A stretch of DNA of 64,000 bases, taken from positions 1-64,000 of the forward strand of contig NZ_DEXW01000061.1 of assembly GCF_002364335.1 (NCBI RefSeq), written 5' to 3'. The notes under the pieces are model-generated. The model saw nothing but the letters and a program-made list of their open reading frames with translations. It was not told the origin of the DNA and did not search any database. Position numbers and translations under genes: made by a program. Positions 1 to 8,799 of this stretch are shown piece after piece. The stretch is from Winogradskyella sp. UBA3174 (GTDB lineage: Bacteria > Bacteroidota > Bacteroidia > Flavobacteriales > Flavobacteriaceae). Position 1 is the stretch's first letter. Every line of letters starts with the position of its first letter.

Positions 1-603
1 GAATAAGTCAGCCTTAGTGTATTTGGTTAAAAAAGCGTATAATTCTTCAGATGAAGCTGTTAGCAAAAGTGTTTCTTCAAGCCCTATTTTTTCGTGTTTC
101 AGACGCATTTTATTCCCATTAAATAATTCGTTGAGACGTTCTTCACTTAACCATGAGAGCGCTAATTCATTATCCGAATTTATATCGAGTTTACTTACCG
201 AATGGGTTTTTAAAAGATGTTCTGCTGCTAAACTGTTAATTTCCTCTTCTTCAATTTCAATTGGAATGAAGTCTAAAAAATATTGATTTTCTATTTTGAA
301 AGGCATCGCTATAAAACCAGCTTCTTTATCGTCTTTTAGATGCGTAATAAAGTAGCCCTCTTTATAAGTCTCAAAAATAATTAGATCTTCTTTAGATAAC
401 GCTTTGGCTTCTTTTTTCTCTTCTTCAATTTTTGATTTCATAGACTCTACAGTCCATTCACCTTTTTTATTGTCGGTCCAGCTTCCTAAAAGCTTTTCAT
501 TAAAGCTTAAACTATCTTTTGTATAAAACGGTTGAAGCGATTTTACAATACAAGAGCTAAAGAGTAAAAGGGTTAAGATTAAAATTATTCCTTTAGTTTT
601 CAT
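1..603 (-). CDS. Partial lipoprotein of unknown function
   Basis: The reading frame opens with ATG at 601-603 and stays open for 201 codons to the window edge, so the C-terminus is missing. The first 18 residues are a lipoprotein signal peptide: MKTKG, a run of Leu/Ile, then the lipobox LFSSC with Cys18. I therefore expect a lipid-anchored envelope protein. The mature part is acidic and Lys/Glu-rich (a GSWTDNKKGEW segment near residues 41-51, then a KIEEEKKEAKA helix). It has no motif that I recognise as catalytic. It is separated from the next minus-strand gene by about 145 bases. I do not know the function; the class (secreted lipoprotein) is well supported by the signal alone. Confidence 0.8.
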   Translation of the reverse strand, partial: MKTKGIILILTLLLFSSCIVKSLQPFYTKDSLSFNEKLLGSWTDNKKGEWTVESMKSKIEEEKKEAKALSKEDLIIFETYKEGYFITHLKDDKEAGFIAMPFKIENQYFLDFIPIEIEEEEINSLAAEHLLKTHSVSKLDINSDNELALSWLSEERLNELFNGNKMRLKHEKIGLEETLLLTASSEELYAFLTKYTKADLF

Positions 604-693
604 AATATAGGTTTTAAAAGTTTTAGCTAAACTCTTACTATTTGTTTTCAGCTACAATAAATTTCGACAAACAAAAGGCAACTACTGCCAAAC

Positions 694-732
694 AATTTAG
701 AGTATAAATTATAAATTTAAATACTCTAAATT
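694..732. terminator. Inverted repeat between DUF202 gene and lipoprotein gene
   Basis: A perfect 12-bp stem pairs 694-705 with 721-732 around a 15-base AT loop. A T-run follows on the plus strand only. It lies 17 bases past the stop codon of the minus-strand DUF202 gene, so it could end that transcript, although the U-tract on that strand is poor. Confidence 0.4.
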
Positions 733-748
733 TTTTGGTGAATTTAGT

Positions 749-1030
749 TTACACTTTATAGTGTTTTCGGATGGTTCTTTTAACCCTAAATAGTCTAAAA
801 ACGCCTATGATTAGAAGTATGGCAGCAGTAACAATTAATATACTGCCAAAAGATTTTAAGTCAGAAAAGAACTCAAGTTTTAATATTGTTACACCAGTGC
901 CAAGGACGACTAAAAAGGTTCTGAAATAAGCTAAAAACGTACGTTCGTTAGCAAGTTTAGTTCGCTCAATAGCTAACCAATCTCTTGTAATAAGACCATT
1001 AGTCTCTTTTTGTTTTGATGTCTCGGACAT
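749..1030 (-). CDS. DUF202 (YidH-type) inner membrane protein
   Basis: This is a 93-residue protein of the DUF202 family. The family signature LAxERTxLAxxRT is visible at about residues 19-38 (LAIERTKLANERTFLAYFRT). Two hydrophobic segments follow, around residues 38-53 and 62-80, and then a basic tail (RVKRTIRKHYK). DUF202 proteins are small bacterial inner-membrane proteins with no settled biochemical role. Its ATG overlaps the stop of the upstream methyltransferase gene as TAATG, so the two are probably translationally coupled and made from one transcript. I am confident of the family and not of any function. Confidence 0.85.
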   Translation of the reverse strand: MSETSKQKETNGLITRDWLAIERTKLANERTFLAYFRTFLVVLGTGVTILKLEFFSDLKSFGSILIVTAAILLIIGVFRLFRVKRTIRKHYKV

Positions 1031-2640
1031 TAATGAATTCCTTTTAAAAGATTAATACTTACTGTGGCTAATTCACTATCTGGAAATTTAGCAAAATGTC
1101 TATCGTCTGGTATTAAACCAGCTTTCTTGGCTGTATCTCTAAACACATCGACTTCCAAAATATATTGGTCGCTATAACCATGAGTTGCATCATAAGCTGT
1201 TGCTGCTGTTTTGCCTAGATTATTAGCTGTTAATTTTGAATTTATAGTATGCAACTCTATGATTAATAATCCAAATTTTTCAACGTATGGTTTCCATTTG
1301 GTAAGATGTTCTAATAGCGAAGCCTCTACGTTATTATTATTTAAACGATTACCTTTATATACATATGCTCCAGAAGATTGGCTTATAAAATCATAATCTT
1401 TCTTTGGAGCATCCCAAATACGATTATGGTCTAAAAAAGTTCGGACATTTAGTAAATCGTGCAATTCAATATTATAATCTTCTTTTAAATCATTAGCCAA
1501 CAAATCTGGTCGGCCAATATCTCCCCAAATGACCTTTGCCCAAATATCTGCTTTTATTAAGTTGGCTCGTGTTACGCGTAAAGCGGCTTTATTAAAGTCT
1601 GCACCAACTAGGAATAAAGGATAGTCATCTAACAATTTACCTCTTAATGTTTGTTTCTCTATAACGTTAAAAATATGTTCAATAAACGCTCCATTTCCAC
1701 AACCCATATCTAATATGCCTTTTGGTTGTTCGTCTATTGGCCTATTAAATAAATCGATAATAACTTCATCTATAACTTTAAAGTAGGTGGTATGAGCACC
1801 ACCACTTCCCCAAACATTCATTTCTCTATGTACATGCTTTTCAGTATCGTTAGGTGATTCTGTTTTTAACACTAAAGGATTGCCAAAAAGAAGTTCATCT
1901 AATTGTAAAAATGTTGGAATATAAGATACAGTAACTCCATAGGCACTCGCACGTTTAGCAAAGAATAGACCCTTGTCTGTAAACTGATAGGTGTTTTTCT
2001 TTTTGTTGAACCAACCTAAGTGCGATAAATAATCTAAAATTTTCTTGAAACTTTCCGGATCTTTATGATATTCTTCGGCTGTAAATGAAGCATCCATAAA
2101 ATATTTGTGGAACAAGCCATTAACTCCCAAAAGCACAATAATAGGACCAGCAATAACTCCTTCAATATGTTTAAGGATTTGGTAGTCTATAGAATTTTCA
2201 TCTGCTATATCTAGACCATAGTTGACTTCGAACTTTTTAAAAATACGTTCTAAAACTATAAAAGCATCAGTACCAATCATTTTTTCATTGGCGAAACGGT
2301 CAGAATATTTTAGAAGATTAACAACATCTTCATATAAATGAATTTGATTAAAAGCTGTTTCAGAGTTTTTATTTGTGTTATAAATTGTTGTATTTGTTTT
2401 GTTATCTAATTGCTGTTCTAGCCAACCTTGAGAACACAAAACACGTAGTGCTACATTGAGATAGCCTTCGTTTGCTTCAAATTGACGTGTTAGATCTTTT
2501 AGATAAACCTGTTTTTTTTCTAGAATATGTTCTAAAACTCCTTTTTTATGAAGTGTAAAAGCTGAAGTAGCTACCGCAATACCATCTAAATGACGAAATA
2601 TGGTACTTCTTAGTTTTGATTTATCTGATTTAGTAAGCAT
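1030..2640 (-). CDS. Class I SAM-dependent methyltransferase with winged-helix-like N-terminus
   Basis: The 536-residue protein has a clear SAM-binding motif I at about residues 308-320 (ILDMGCGNGAF), followed by the acidic-loop region VGADFNKAALRV. The N-terminal 300 residues are helical. They resemble two winged-helix or dimerisation modules of the kind found in O-methyltransferases (HKKGVLEHILEKK near 32-44 and HKYFMDASFTAEEYHKDPESF near 178-198). The family is therefore a methyltransferase acting on an unknown small molecule. It is much longer than a plain methyltransferase domain (about 250 residues). It is the first gene of a two-gene unit with the DUF202 protein. The substrate cannot be read from the sequence. 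Confidence 0.8.
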   Translation of the reverse strand: MLTKSDKSKLRSTIFRHLDGIAVATSAFTLHKKGVLEHILEKKQVYLKDLTRQFEANEGYLNVALRVLCSQGWLEQQLDNKTNTTIYNTNKNSETAFNQIHLYEDVVNLLKYSDRFANEKMIGTDAFIVLERIFKKFEVNYGLDIADENSIDYQILKHIEGVIAGPIIVLLGVNGLFHKYFMDASFTAEEYHKDPESFKKILDYLSHLGWFNKKKNTYQFTDKGLFFAKRASAYGVTVSYIPTFLQLDELLFGNPLVLKTESPNDTEKHVHREMNVWGSGGAHTTYFKVIDEVIIDLFNRPIDEQPKGILDMGCGNGAFIEHIFNVIEKQTLRGKLLDDYPLFLVGADFNKAALRVTRANLIKADIWAKVIWGDIGRPDLLANDLKEDYNIELHDLLNVRTFLDHNRIWDAPKKDYDFISQSSGAYVYKGNRLNNNNVEASLLEHLTKWKPYVEKFGLLIIELHTINSKLTANNLGKTAATAYDATHGYSDQYILEVDVFRDTAKKAGLIPDDRHFAKFPDSELATVSINLLKGIH

Positions 2641-2665
2641 GCTTTAAGTTTGACTTAAAGATATA

Positions 2666-2697
2666 AAAAAAGCACTTAGTTAATTAAGTGCTTTTAG
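2666..2697. terminator. Bidirectional rho-independent terminator
   Basis: An 11-bp perfect stem (2668-2678 with 2685-2695) closes a 6-base loop, with an A-run on the left flank that reads as a U-run on the minus strand. It sits immediately after the stop of the broken peroxidase gene and just before the methyltransferase start, so it ends minus-strand transcription coming from above. Confidence 0.8.
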
Positions 2698-2698
2698 A

Positions 2699-3390
2699 CT
2701 AAAATTGTTTTACTCTAATTAATGAATTACTCCATTTACTGTTTGTATAAATGTCACTACCAGCTAAAGTTCTAAGAAATGCAATTACTGCATTTCGTTC
2801 TTCATCAGTAATATTTAATTGCTGACCTATTCCATTTGTACTGAGCCTTGGGTCTAAGTTGGTATTACCAGCTAAGTTTATGTGATCGTAGCGATTCATT
2901 ATTGTTGCTAAATCATTACTAGCACCAATATGCATAAATTGTCCGTTACTAGTGCCATCTGCTTTTACAACGTCACGTAAACACGGTGACCTTGTTACCG
3001 TAAGATCTGTTCCTGTTTGATTTGCGATACCTATAACACCGTTATTTAGAGAATTAGGATGCTTACTAAGTTTTGGAGCTTGATGACAGTCAACACATTC
3101 TAAACCCCCATTTAATCGTGCACCTTGATTATTGAAATTTGGTAGTTGTGAGAACAATTGCTTTCCTAAATTTTCTTGTTGTGTGAAGTTTGTAAAGGGT
3201 TGGTTGTCATTATTTGTTAATAAACGACCTTTATCATGCTTACTATCAAAGGATTGAATGCTTCAAAAAACTGAGCTAAGGCATTTTGTATTTTAGTTTC
3301 ATTTATGATGTTATCACCATAAACTAAATTGAATAATTGCGGATAATAATCTGTGTTTTCAAGTCTTTTTTTATATTTAAAGTTGAGATA
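2699..3390 (-). pseudogene. Di-haem cytochrome c peroxidase (MauG/CcpA-type) remnant
   Basis: The longest open piece (2699-3157) encodes the C-terminal half of a bacterial cytochrome c peroxidase. It contains one haem-attachment site, CVDCH, then a family-like RSPCLRDVVKADGTSNGQFMH block and the ending FLRTLAGSDIYTNSKW. Upstream the similarity continues in shifted frames. A KLENTDYYPQLF-like stretch and NALAQFF lie in one frame. SIQSFDSKHDKGRLL then continues in another frame, after an in-frame TGA at about 3265-3280. The N-terminal domain with the first CxxCH is absent, because the remnant starts right at the stop codon of the E1 gene. The gene is thus truncated and frameshifted. The intact enzyme would reduce hydrogen peroxide in the periplasm. 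Confidence 0.8.
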
Positions 3391-5802
3391 CTATCTCAAT
3401 TTCGGAAAATCAACAGGACTCACTTCATGCATTACATTATAAACAGCTTCAAAAATATCTTCTGATGATGGTTTAGAAAAGTAATCTCCATCTGTTCCAT
3501 AAGCTGGTCTATGTGGTTTAGCTGCCAATGTTTTTGGTTGGCTATCTAAATACTGAAATGCATTTTGCTCATTCAATATTTGATCTAAAATATAAGCTGA
3601 AGCTCCTCCTTTTACATCTTCATCAATGACCATTACACGATTAGTTTTGGCAATACTTTTAACGATATCATGATTCAAATCAAAAGGTAATAAGGATTGA
3701 ATATCAATAATTTCGGCATCAATACCAACTTCTAACAATTCTTTAGCAGATTGCTCAACAAGACGTAATGTAGATCCATAAGAGACTAAAGTAATATCAT
3801 CACCTTCTCTTATAGTTTCTACTACTCCAAGAGGTGTTTTAAATTCACCAATATTACTTGGCATCTTTTCTTTTAGTCTATAACCATTTAGGCACTCAAC
3901 AATTAAAGCAGGTTCATCACTCTGTAATAACGTGTTATAAAAACCAGCAGCTTTGGTCATATTTCTCGGCACCAATAAATGAATACCTCTAATAAGATTT
4001 AATACACCTCCCATTTGAGAGCCAGAATGCCAGATGCCTTCTAGTCTATGACCACGAGTTCTTATAATTAATGGTGCTTTTTGACGTCCTTTAGTTCTGT
4101 ACTGAAGTGTTGCTAAATCATCACTCATTATTTGTAGTGCATACAAGATATAATCTAGGTATTGTATTTCTGCAATGGGTCTTAAACCACGCATGGCCAT
4201 TCCAATTCCTTGACCAAGAATTGTAGCTTCTCTAATACCAGTATCTGATATCCTTAACTCACCAAATTTAGCCTGAAGCGCTTCTAAGCCTTGATTTACA
4301 TCACCAATATGACCAACATCTTCTCCGAAAATTAAGGCTTCTGGGTATGCACTAAATATTGCATCGAAATTATCTCTTAAAATAACACGACCATCAACCT
4401 CTTCTGCATTGGCATTATAAGTTGGTGCTATTTCAGTATGGTTTTGGGCTCTAAGGTTAGATTCGCTATGTAAATGAGAACTGTATTTAGGTTGTATTTT
4501 TTCGATATATGCGTTAATCCAATTTTGTAGCTCAGTTTTTTCTGAAGTATTTTCTGAAACCACGTAGCGTAATGATTTACGAGTAGCAGACAGTAAATCT
4601 TTGCGTAAAGGCTCATCAATGCTATCTAAATCATTTTTCAATTTAGAAATAAAGGCACTATTTGAACTTGAAGCTGCTACTTTATTTAATAGTGAAATAA
4701 CTTCTTGTTTTTCTGACTTTATAGGATCGATGAAAGCAGACCATGCCGCTTTTTTACCATCTCTAACCGCTTTTTTAATTTCTTTTTCTAAGGCTACTAA
4801 CTCATTATCTGTGGCAATATTATTTTCAATTACCCACTTACGCATTTGAACATTACAATCATACTCAGCTTCCCAAGCCAAACGCTCTACATTTTTATAA
4901 CGCTCGTGAGAACCAGATGTAGAATGACCTTGTGGTTGAGTTAATTCTTGAACGTGGATCATTACTGGTACGTGCTCTTTACGAGATACTTGTGCAGCAC
5001 GTTGATAGGTATCCATGAGTTCTGGGTAATTCCAGCCATTTACTCTAAAGATTTCATAGCCATTATTATCTTTATCTCTTTGAAAACCTTTTAAGATTTC
5101 AGAAATATTTTCTTTAGTTGTTTGGTGTCTTGCGTGTACAGAAATTCCATATTCATCATCCCAAACACTAATAACCATTGGTACTTGTAAAACACCTGCA
5201 GCATTAATAGTTTCAAAAAACAAACCTTCACTTGTACTAGCGTTACCTATAGTTCCCCAAGCAATTTCATTACCTTCTTTAGAGAATTTAGTGGTATCTA
5301 TGCCATTTACATTTCTATATATTTTAGACGCTTGTGCTAAGCCGAGTAATCTTGGCATTTGTCCAGCAGTAGGGGAAATGTCCGCACTAGAGTTCTTTTG
5401 TTTAGTAAGGTTTTTCCAATTTCCGTTTTCATCTAAACTATGTGTTGCAAAGTGACCTCCCATTTGGCGACCAGCAGACATTGGTTCGTCCTTTAAGTCT
5501 GTATTTCCATACAAGCCAGCAAAGAATTGCTCTATGCTTAGCTCACCAATTGCCATCATAAACGTTTGGTCACGATAATAACCACTTCTAAAATCACCAT
5601 TTTCAAAAGCTTTAGCCCAAGCAATTTGAGGTATTTCTTTACCATCACCAAAAATGCCAAATTTCGCCTTACCAGTTAAAACTTCTCTACGTCCCAATAA
5701 ACTACATTCTCGACTAGTAACAGCGAGTTTATAATCATTTAAAACTTCAGTTTTAAAATCTTCGAAAGTGATTTCAGTTTTTGTATCAGTGTTAGGCTTC
5801 AT
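3391..5802 (-). CDS. Fused 2-oxoacid dehydrogenase E1 alpha/beta subunits
   Basis: The protein joins both halves of a thiamine-diphosphate E1 enzyme in one chain of about 803 residues. Residues about 20-400 are the alpha half, with the ThDP segment reading IGNASTSEG around 185-193 in place of the usual GDG...E...N pattern. Residues about 465-800 are the beta half (FGEDVGHIGDVNQGLEALQ, AEIQYLDYI). The enzyme decarboxylates a 2-oxoacid and passes the acyl group to lipoyl-E2; a branched-chain substrate is most likely but not proven. I chose the ATG at 5800-5802 over an in-frame ATG 17 codons upstream, because the extra residues do not look like part of the family. No E2 or E3 gene is adjacent. 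Confidence 0.9.
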   Translation of the reverse strand: MKPNTDTKTEITFEDFKTEVLNDYKLAVTSRECSLLGRREVLTGKAKFGIFGDGKEIPQIAWAKAFENGDFRSGYYRDQTFMMAIGELSIEQFFAGLYGNTDLKDEPMSAGRQMGGHFATHSLDENGNWKNLTKQKNSSADISPTAGQMPRLLGLAQASKIYRNVNGIDTTKFSKEGNEIAWGTIGNASTSEGLFFETINAAGVLQVPMVISVWDDEYGISVHARHQTTKENISEILKGFQRDKDNNGYEIFRVNGWNYPELMDTYQRAAQVSRKEHVPVMIHVQELTQPQGHSTSGSHERYKNVERLAWEAEYDCNVQMRKWVIENNIATDNELVALEKEIKKAVRDGKKAAWSAFIDPIKSEKQEVISLLNKVAASSSNSAFISKLKNDLDSIDEPLRKDLLSATRKSLRYVVSENTSEKTELQNWINAYIEKIQPKYSSHLHSESNLRAQNHTEIAPTYNANAEEVDGRVILRDNFDAIFSAYPEALIFGEDVGHIGDVNQGLEALQAKFGELRISDTGIREATILGQGIGMAMRGLRPIAEIQYLDYILYALQIMSDDLATLQYRTKGRQKAPLIIRTRGHRLEGIWHSGSQMGGVLNLIRGIHLLVPRNMTKAAGFYNTLLQSDEPALIVECLNGYRLKEKMPSNIGEFKTPLGVVETIREGDDITLVSYGSTLRLVEQSAKELLEVGIDAEIIDIQSLLPFDLNHDIVKSIAKTNRVMVIDEDVKGGASAYILDQILNEQNAFQYLDSQPKTLAAKPHRPAYGTDGDYFSKPSSEDIFEAVYNVMHEVSPVDFPKLR

Positions 5803-5955
5803 AGTGTGAGAAATTGAGATAGCGAAATTACTAAATTTTGAAATTTTGTGCAATAGCTAAAAGTGTTATAATATTGAAGTATTTTTAGCAAATACGCTAT
5901 AATATAAAGAATAATATAAATAAAGTGTAAAAATTAACTTTTCAATAAGAATCTT

Positions 5956-8799
5956 CTAATACCACTTGCGTCTAAATAATCCCAATAAGACTTGAGGATC
6001 AACAGATACTATAAAGCGAATACTTTGGTCATAATTTGGTTGTGCTATCTCCCAACCACGATTAGAATAAATAGGAAAGTAGAGCTCTAAATAGTCTTCT
6101 ACAAGATTTAGTCTAATACCAGAATCATAAACAAAATTAGCACTACTAAATTTATTTTTAACTAATCCAATATCTCCGTAGGCTTGGATATAGCGCCAAA
6201 TAGATGTACTAAAATTAGCAGTTGTTATCCATTGATTAGCAAAGGCTGTTTCTAGTTGCGATTTAAAACCACCTTCTGCAATTATAATCTGTTGACTAAA
6301 TATACCTGCAGCCTCTGAGCGACCCAAGTAATTAAGATCGAATAAATAATCGGTTGGTCTGTCTAAAGCAAAGCTAAAAAAATTAGAGTTTGGATCTGTG
6401 TTATTATCTAAAAACAAGCCTGTATAGAATCTAAAGTTAATGTTTCTGTTACTTTTAGTTAATTTTCTAAACTCATAACTTAAAGACAATTTACTGAATT
6501 TATCAGCAAATTGTAAATCTGAAGTGAATCTTGAAAAGTTAATAATTCCAGGGTTAGAATGGGTATATCTTAAATTTAAAACTCCGTAATCTGGCTCGTC
6601 TAATTCTTCAATAATAGCATTATTACCTAGTTTTCTACTAATACTTACATAGCGTGCGGTAATACGATCTACTTGGTCTTTTCTAAAATTACTATTATCT
6701 CTAAATGAAAAGGATATAGATGGACGTACTCTTGTTACAAATGCATCTTGGGCAAAAGATTGGTAGCCAGCAGAAATACCGTAAGTAATATCAAAAAGGT
6801 TTCTGTTTTCTATATTGTGTGTGTAAAAAGCACTAACACTTCCAGTAACTGCTCTAGATTTTGTAGCATATTGAGGTGAGAATCTATAATTTAAGCGTTT
6901 TCTTAAAATCGTTTTATTATAAAATTTTGTACCCAAAGTTAAACCATCATAGATATTATTAAATTCTACTAAAGGCATCAAAAATATCTGATTGTAGTAA
7001 GGGTCTTCTATATCTTTAAATAATCTAAATTGTAAAGGTTTATTAGTAAAGAATGATCCATTAACAGCTTTATAATTGTCACGTTGGTTAAATTCTGGTA
7101 TTACATTATCAAAGTCTAAAACCAGTTTTTCAGTATCACCTTTTGGTATAGTAATAGTTTTAGTGTCTAATACACCCTCTACCCATAGTTTACTTAGTAC
7201 ACTATCGTTTTTAACCATAAACAAAGACACTGGCATTTTATTATCGCGCTTGTTTTTTATAGTTACTTTAATAGAGTCATCTAAAGTTTCGACAGATTTA
7301 ATTTTAAAATCTATTTTTTTTCGAGTACTTATATAATCATCAAAAAACCAATCTATATTTTTAGTAGTCCTAGCTTTAATAAAAGTTTCGAGATTAGTTG
7401 TTTTTACAGGTTTTAGCTTATAAAGTTTTACAAATTCAGTTAAGGTTTGGTCTAAGTTTGTGTCCTCAGTAAAATCATTTAAATATTTTAAACCTACACC
7501 AGCTTTATACTTTCCGGCAATGTTAGCGTTAAATTTTAATAAAGAATCTTTAGAGGTAGTAAGTGGTTGGTCTTTGTTTTTTCTCGCAATTTCCATTGAA
7601 TACAAGAAATACTGAAAATTAAAATTTAGATCAGCGGCATGAAACGCTCTAATTCCCCAAACATCAGAAAGTGTTCCCAATAGTTTCATATCTGGGTAAT
7701 TTTCTTCGGCATATTTAATTAAGAGATAAATTTGAAGCCCTTCATTAAACCAATAATCTTTACGTGGATTAAATAAAAGGATATTGTCTAAGTATTTTTT
7801 TGTAGCTGTTTTTAGAAGTTTTAACTCAAATTGAAATTCATCAGGAAATGGTCTTAAAAAATCTGGAAGCTGATTAAGACCATAAAGCGGATTTTTATTG
7901 TAATCTATGTTGGTTACCAATAATTGCTTGTGAGGATACTCACCTAAATTCTCAGTTAAAAAGCTTGTAATTTTATCTGTTATAATAGCTTTCTGTGGGC
8001 TATTTAGTTTTTTTTCATAAATATCTGTTAACAGAACAAAGTCGTCCGTTTGCACAAAACTATAACTAGGAAATTTAGAAATAGATAAAAATGTGTCCAT
8101 CCTATTTTTACCTGTTAATATTGTTTTTAACATTTTATTATTTTCTACCGGACCAATAGAAATTAAATTTAGTTCTGATGTGGTTTTGTAATTTATTGGG
8201 TGTGTAATACTTAAATTGATGTCAGAAAGTGGTACAAATAAATCATCTAAGTTTTTATTGCTATAATAATTCCATTTACCATCGTTTACAGTTGGTGTAA
8301 TGTACCAGTATTTTAATTTTAGATCATCTGTATCTGTAATACCATAATCTGTAAATGCAGCATCTGGTAAGATAAGCGTATAATTTAGAACCAGTGTATA
8401 AGAATCACCTGGTCTTATTTTAGTTTTTAATTCAACTTTAATAACGTCTGGGTGTTTGTCTAGATAATTATATTCTAAACTTTGACTCTTACTATCTTTA
8501 AGAGAAGAAATTTTAGTGTAACCGCGTTGTCGGTCTTTAGCTAAATGAAATTTAGTTGTAAATTCTTCTTCAAATCGTTTAGCTAAAGGGGTAGATTTTG
8601 AGGAGTAGCTATGATTCCAATCATTTAAATATATCTCTGACCAGCTTGTACTAGAGTCGTTCGTATAAATTATAGTTTGCGATATAGTTATAGAATGCTC
8701 ATCTATATTTACAACAGCATCTATATCCATTTGGTTTTGTCCGAATACAGATGAATAAAACAAGATAAAAACTATAAGTATTTGTATTTTTTTAATCAA
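5956..8799 (-). CDS. M1-peptidase-like protein with predicted outer-membrane barrel, catalytic motif missing
   Basis: This is a 947-residue secreted protein (signal peptide about 1-20, ending VFGQ). Residues about 25-500 have the layout of an M1 (gluzincin) aminopeptidase: an all-beta N-domain, then a helical domain. The segment DYWFNEGLQIYL near 345-356 corresponds to the conserved LNEGFATY region of M1 enzymes. The HExxH zinc site expected about 20 residues before it is not there; the region reads LLKTATKKYLDNILLF. From about residue 600 to the end the sequence is Tyr/Phe-rich with alternating polar residues and ends in RRKWY, as expected of an outer-membrane beta-barrel. Its ATG overlaps the stop of the upstream secreted nuclease-like gene by four bases. 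I infer a binding or export role rather than proteolysis. Confidence 0.7.
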   Translation of the reverse strand: MIKKIQILIVFILFYSSVFGQNQMDIDAVVNIDEHSITISQTIIYTNDSSTSWSEIYLNDWNHSYSSKSTPLAKRFEEEFTTKFHLAKDRQRGYTKISSLKDSKSQSLEYNYLDKHPDVIKVELKTKIRPGDSYTLVLNYTLILPDAAFTDYGITDTDDLKLKYWYITPTVNDGKWNYYSNKNLDDLFVPLSDINLSITHPINYKTTSELNLISIGPVENNKMLKTILTGKNRMDTFLSISKFPSYSFVQTDDFVLLTDIYEKKLNSPQKAIITDKITSFLTENLGEYPHKQLLVTNIDYNKNPLYGLNQLPDFLRPFPDEFQFELKLLKTATKKYLDNILLFNPRKDYWFNEGLQIYLLIKYAEENYPDMKLLGTLSDVWGIRAFHAADLNFNFQYFLYSMEIARKNKDQPLTTSKDSLLKFNANIAGKYKAGVGLKYLNDFTEDTNLDQTLTEFVKLYKLKPVKTTNLETFIKARTTKNIDWFFDDYISTRKKIDFKIKSVETLDDSIKVTIKNKRDNKMPVSLFMVKNDSVLSKLWVEGVLDTKTITIPKGDTEKLVLDFDNVIPEFNQRDNYKAVNGSFFTNKPLQFRLFKDIEDPYYNQIFLMPLVEFNNIYDGLTLGTKFYNKTILRKRLNYRFSPQYATKSRAVTGSVSAFYTHNIENRNLFDITYGISAGYQSFAQDAFVTRVRPSISFSFRDNSNFRKDQVDRITARYVSISRKLGNNAIIEELDEPDYGVLNLRYTHSNPGIINFSRFTSDLQFADKFSKLSLSYEFRKLTKSNRNINFRFYTGLFLDNNTDPNSNFFSFALDRPTDYLFDLNYLGRSEAAGIFSQQIIIAEGGFKSQLETAFANQWITTANFSTSIWRYIQAYGDIGLVKNKFSSANFVYDSGIRLNLVEDYLELYFPIYSNRGWEIAQPNYDQSIRFIVSVDPQVLLGLFRRKWY

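Noticed and set aside
5802..5853. Longer start for the E1 gene at 5853
   Set aside because: The 17 extra residues do not match the family; MKPNTDTKTEITFEDF begins at the next ATG.
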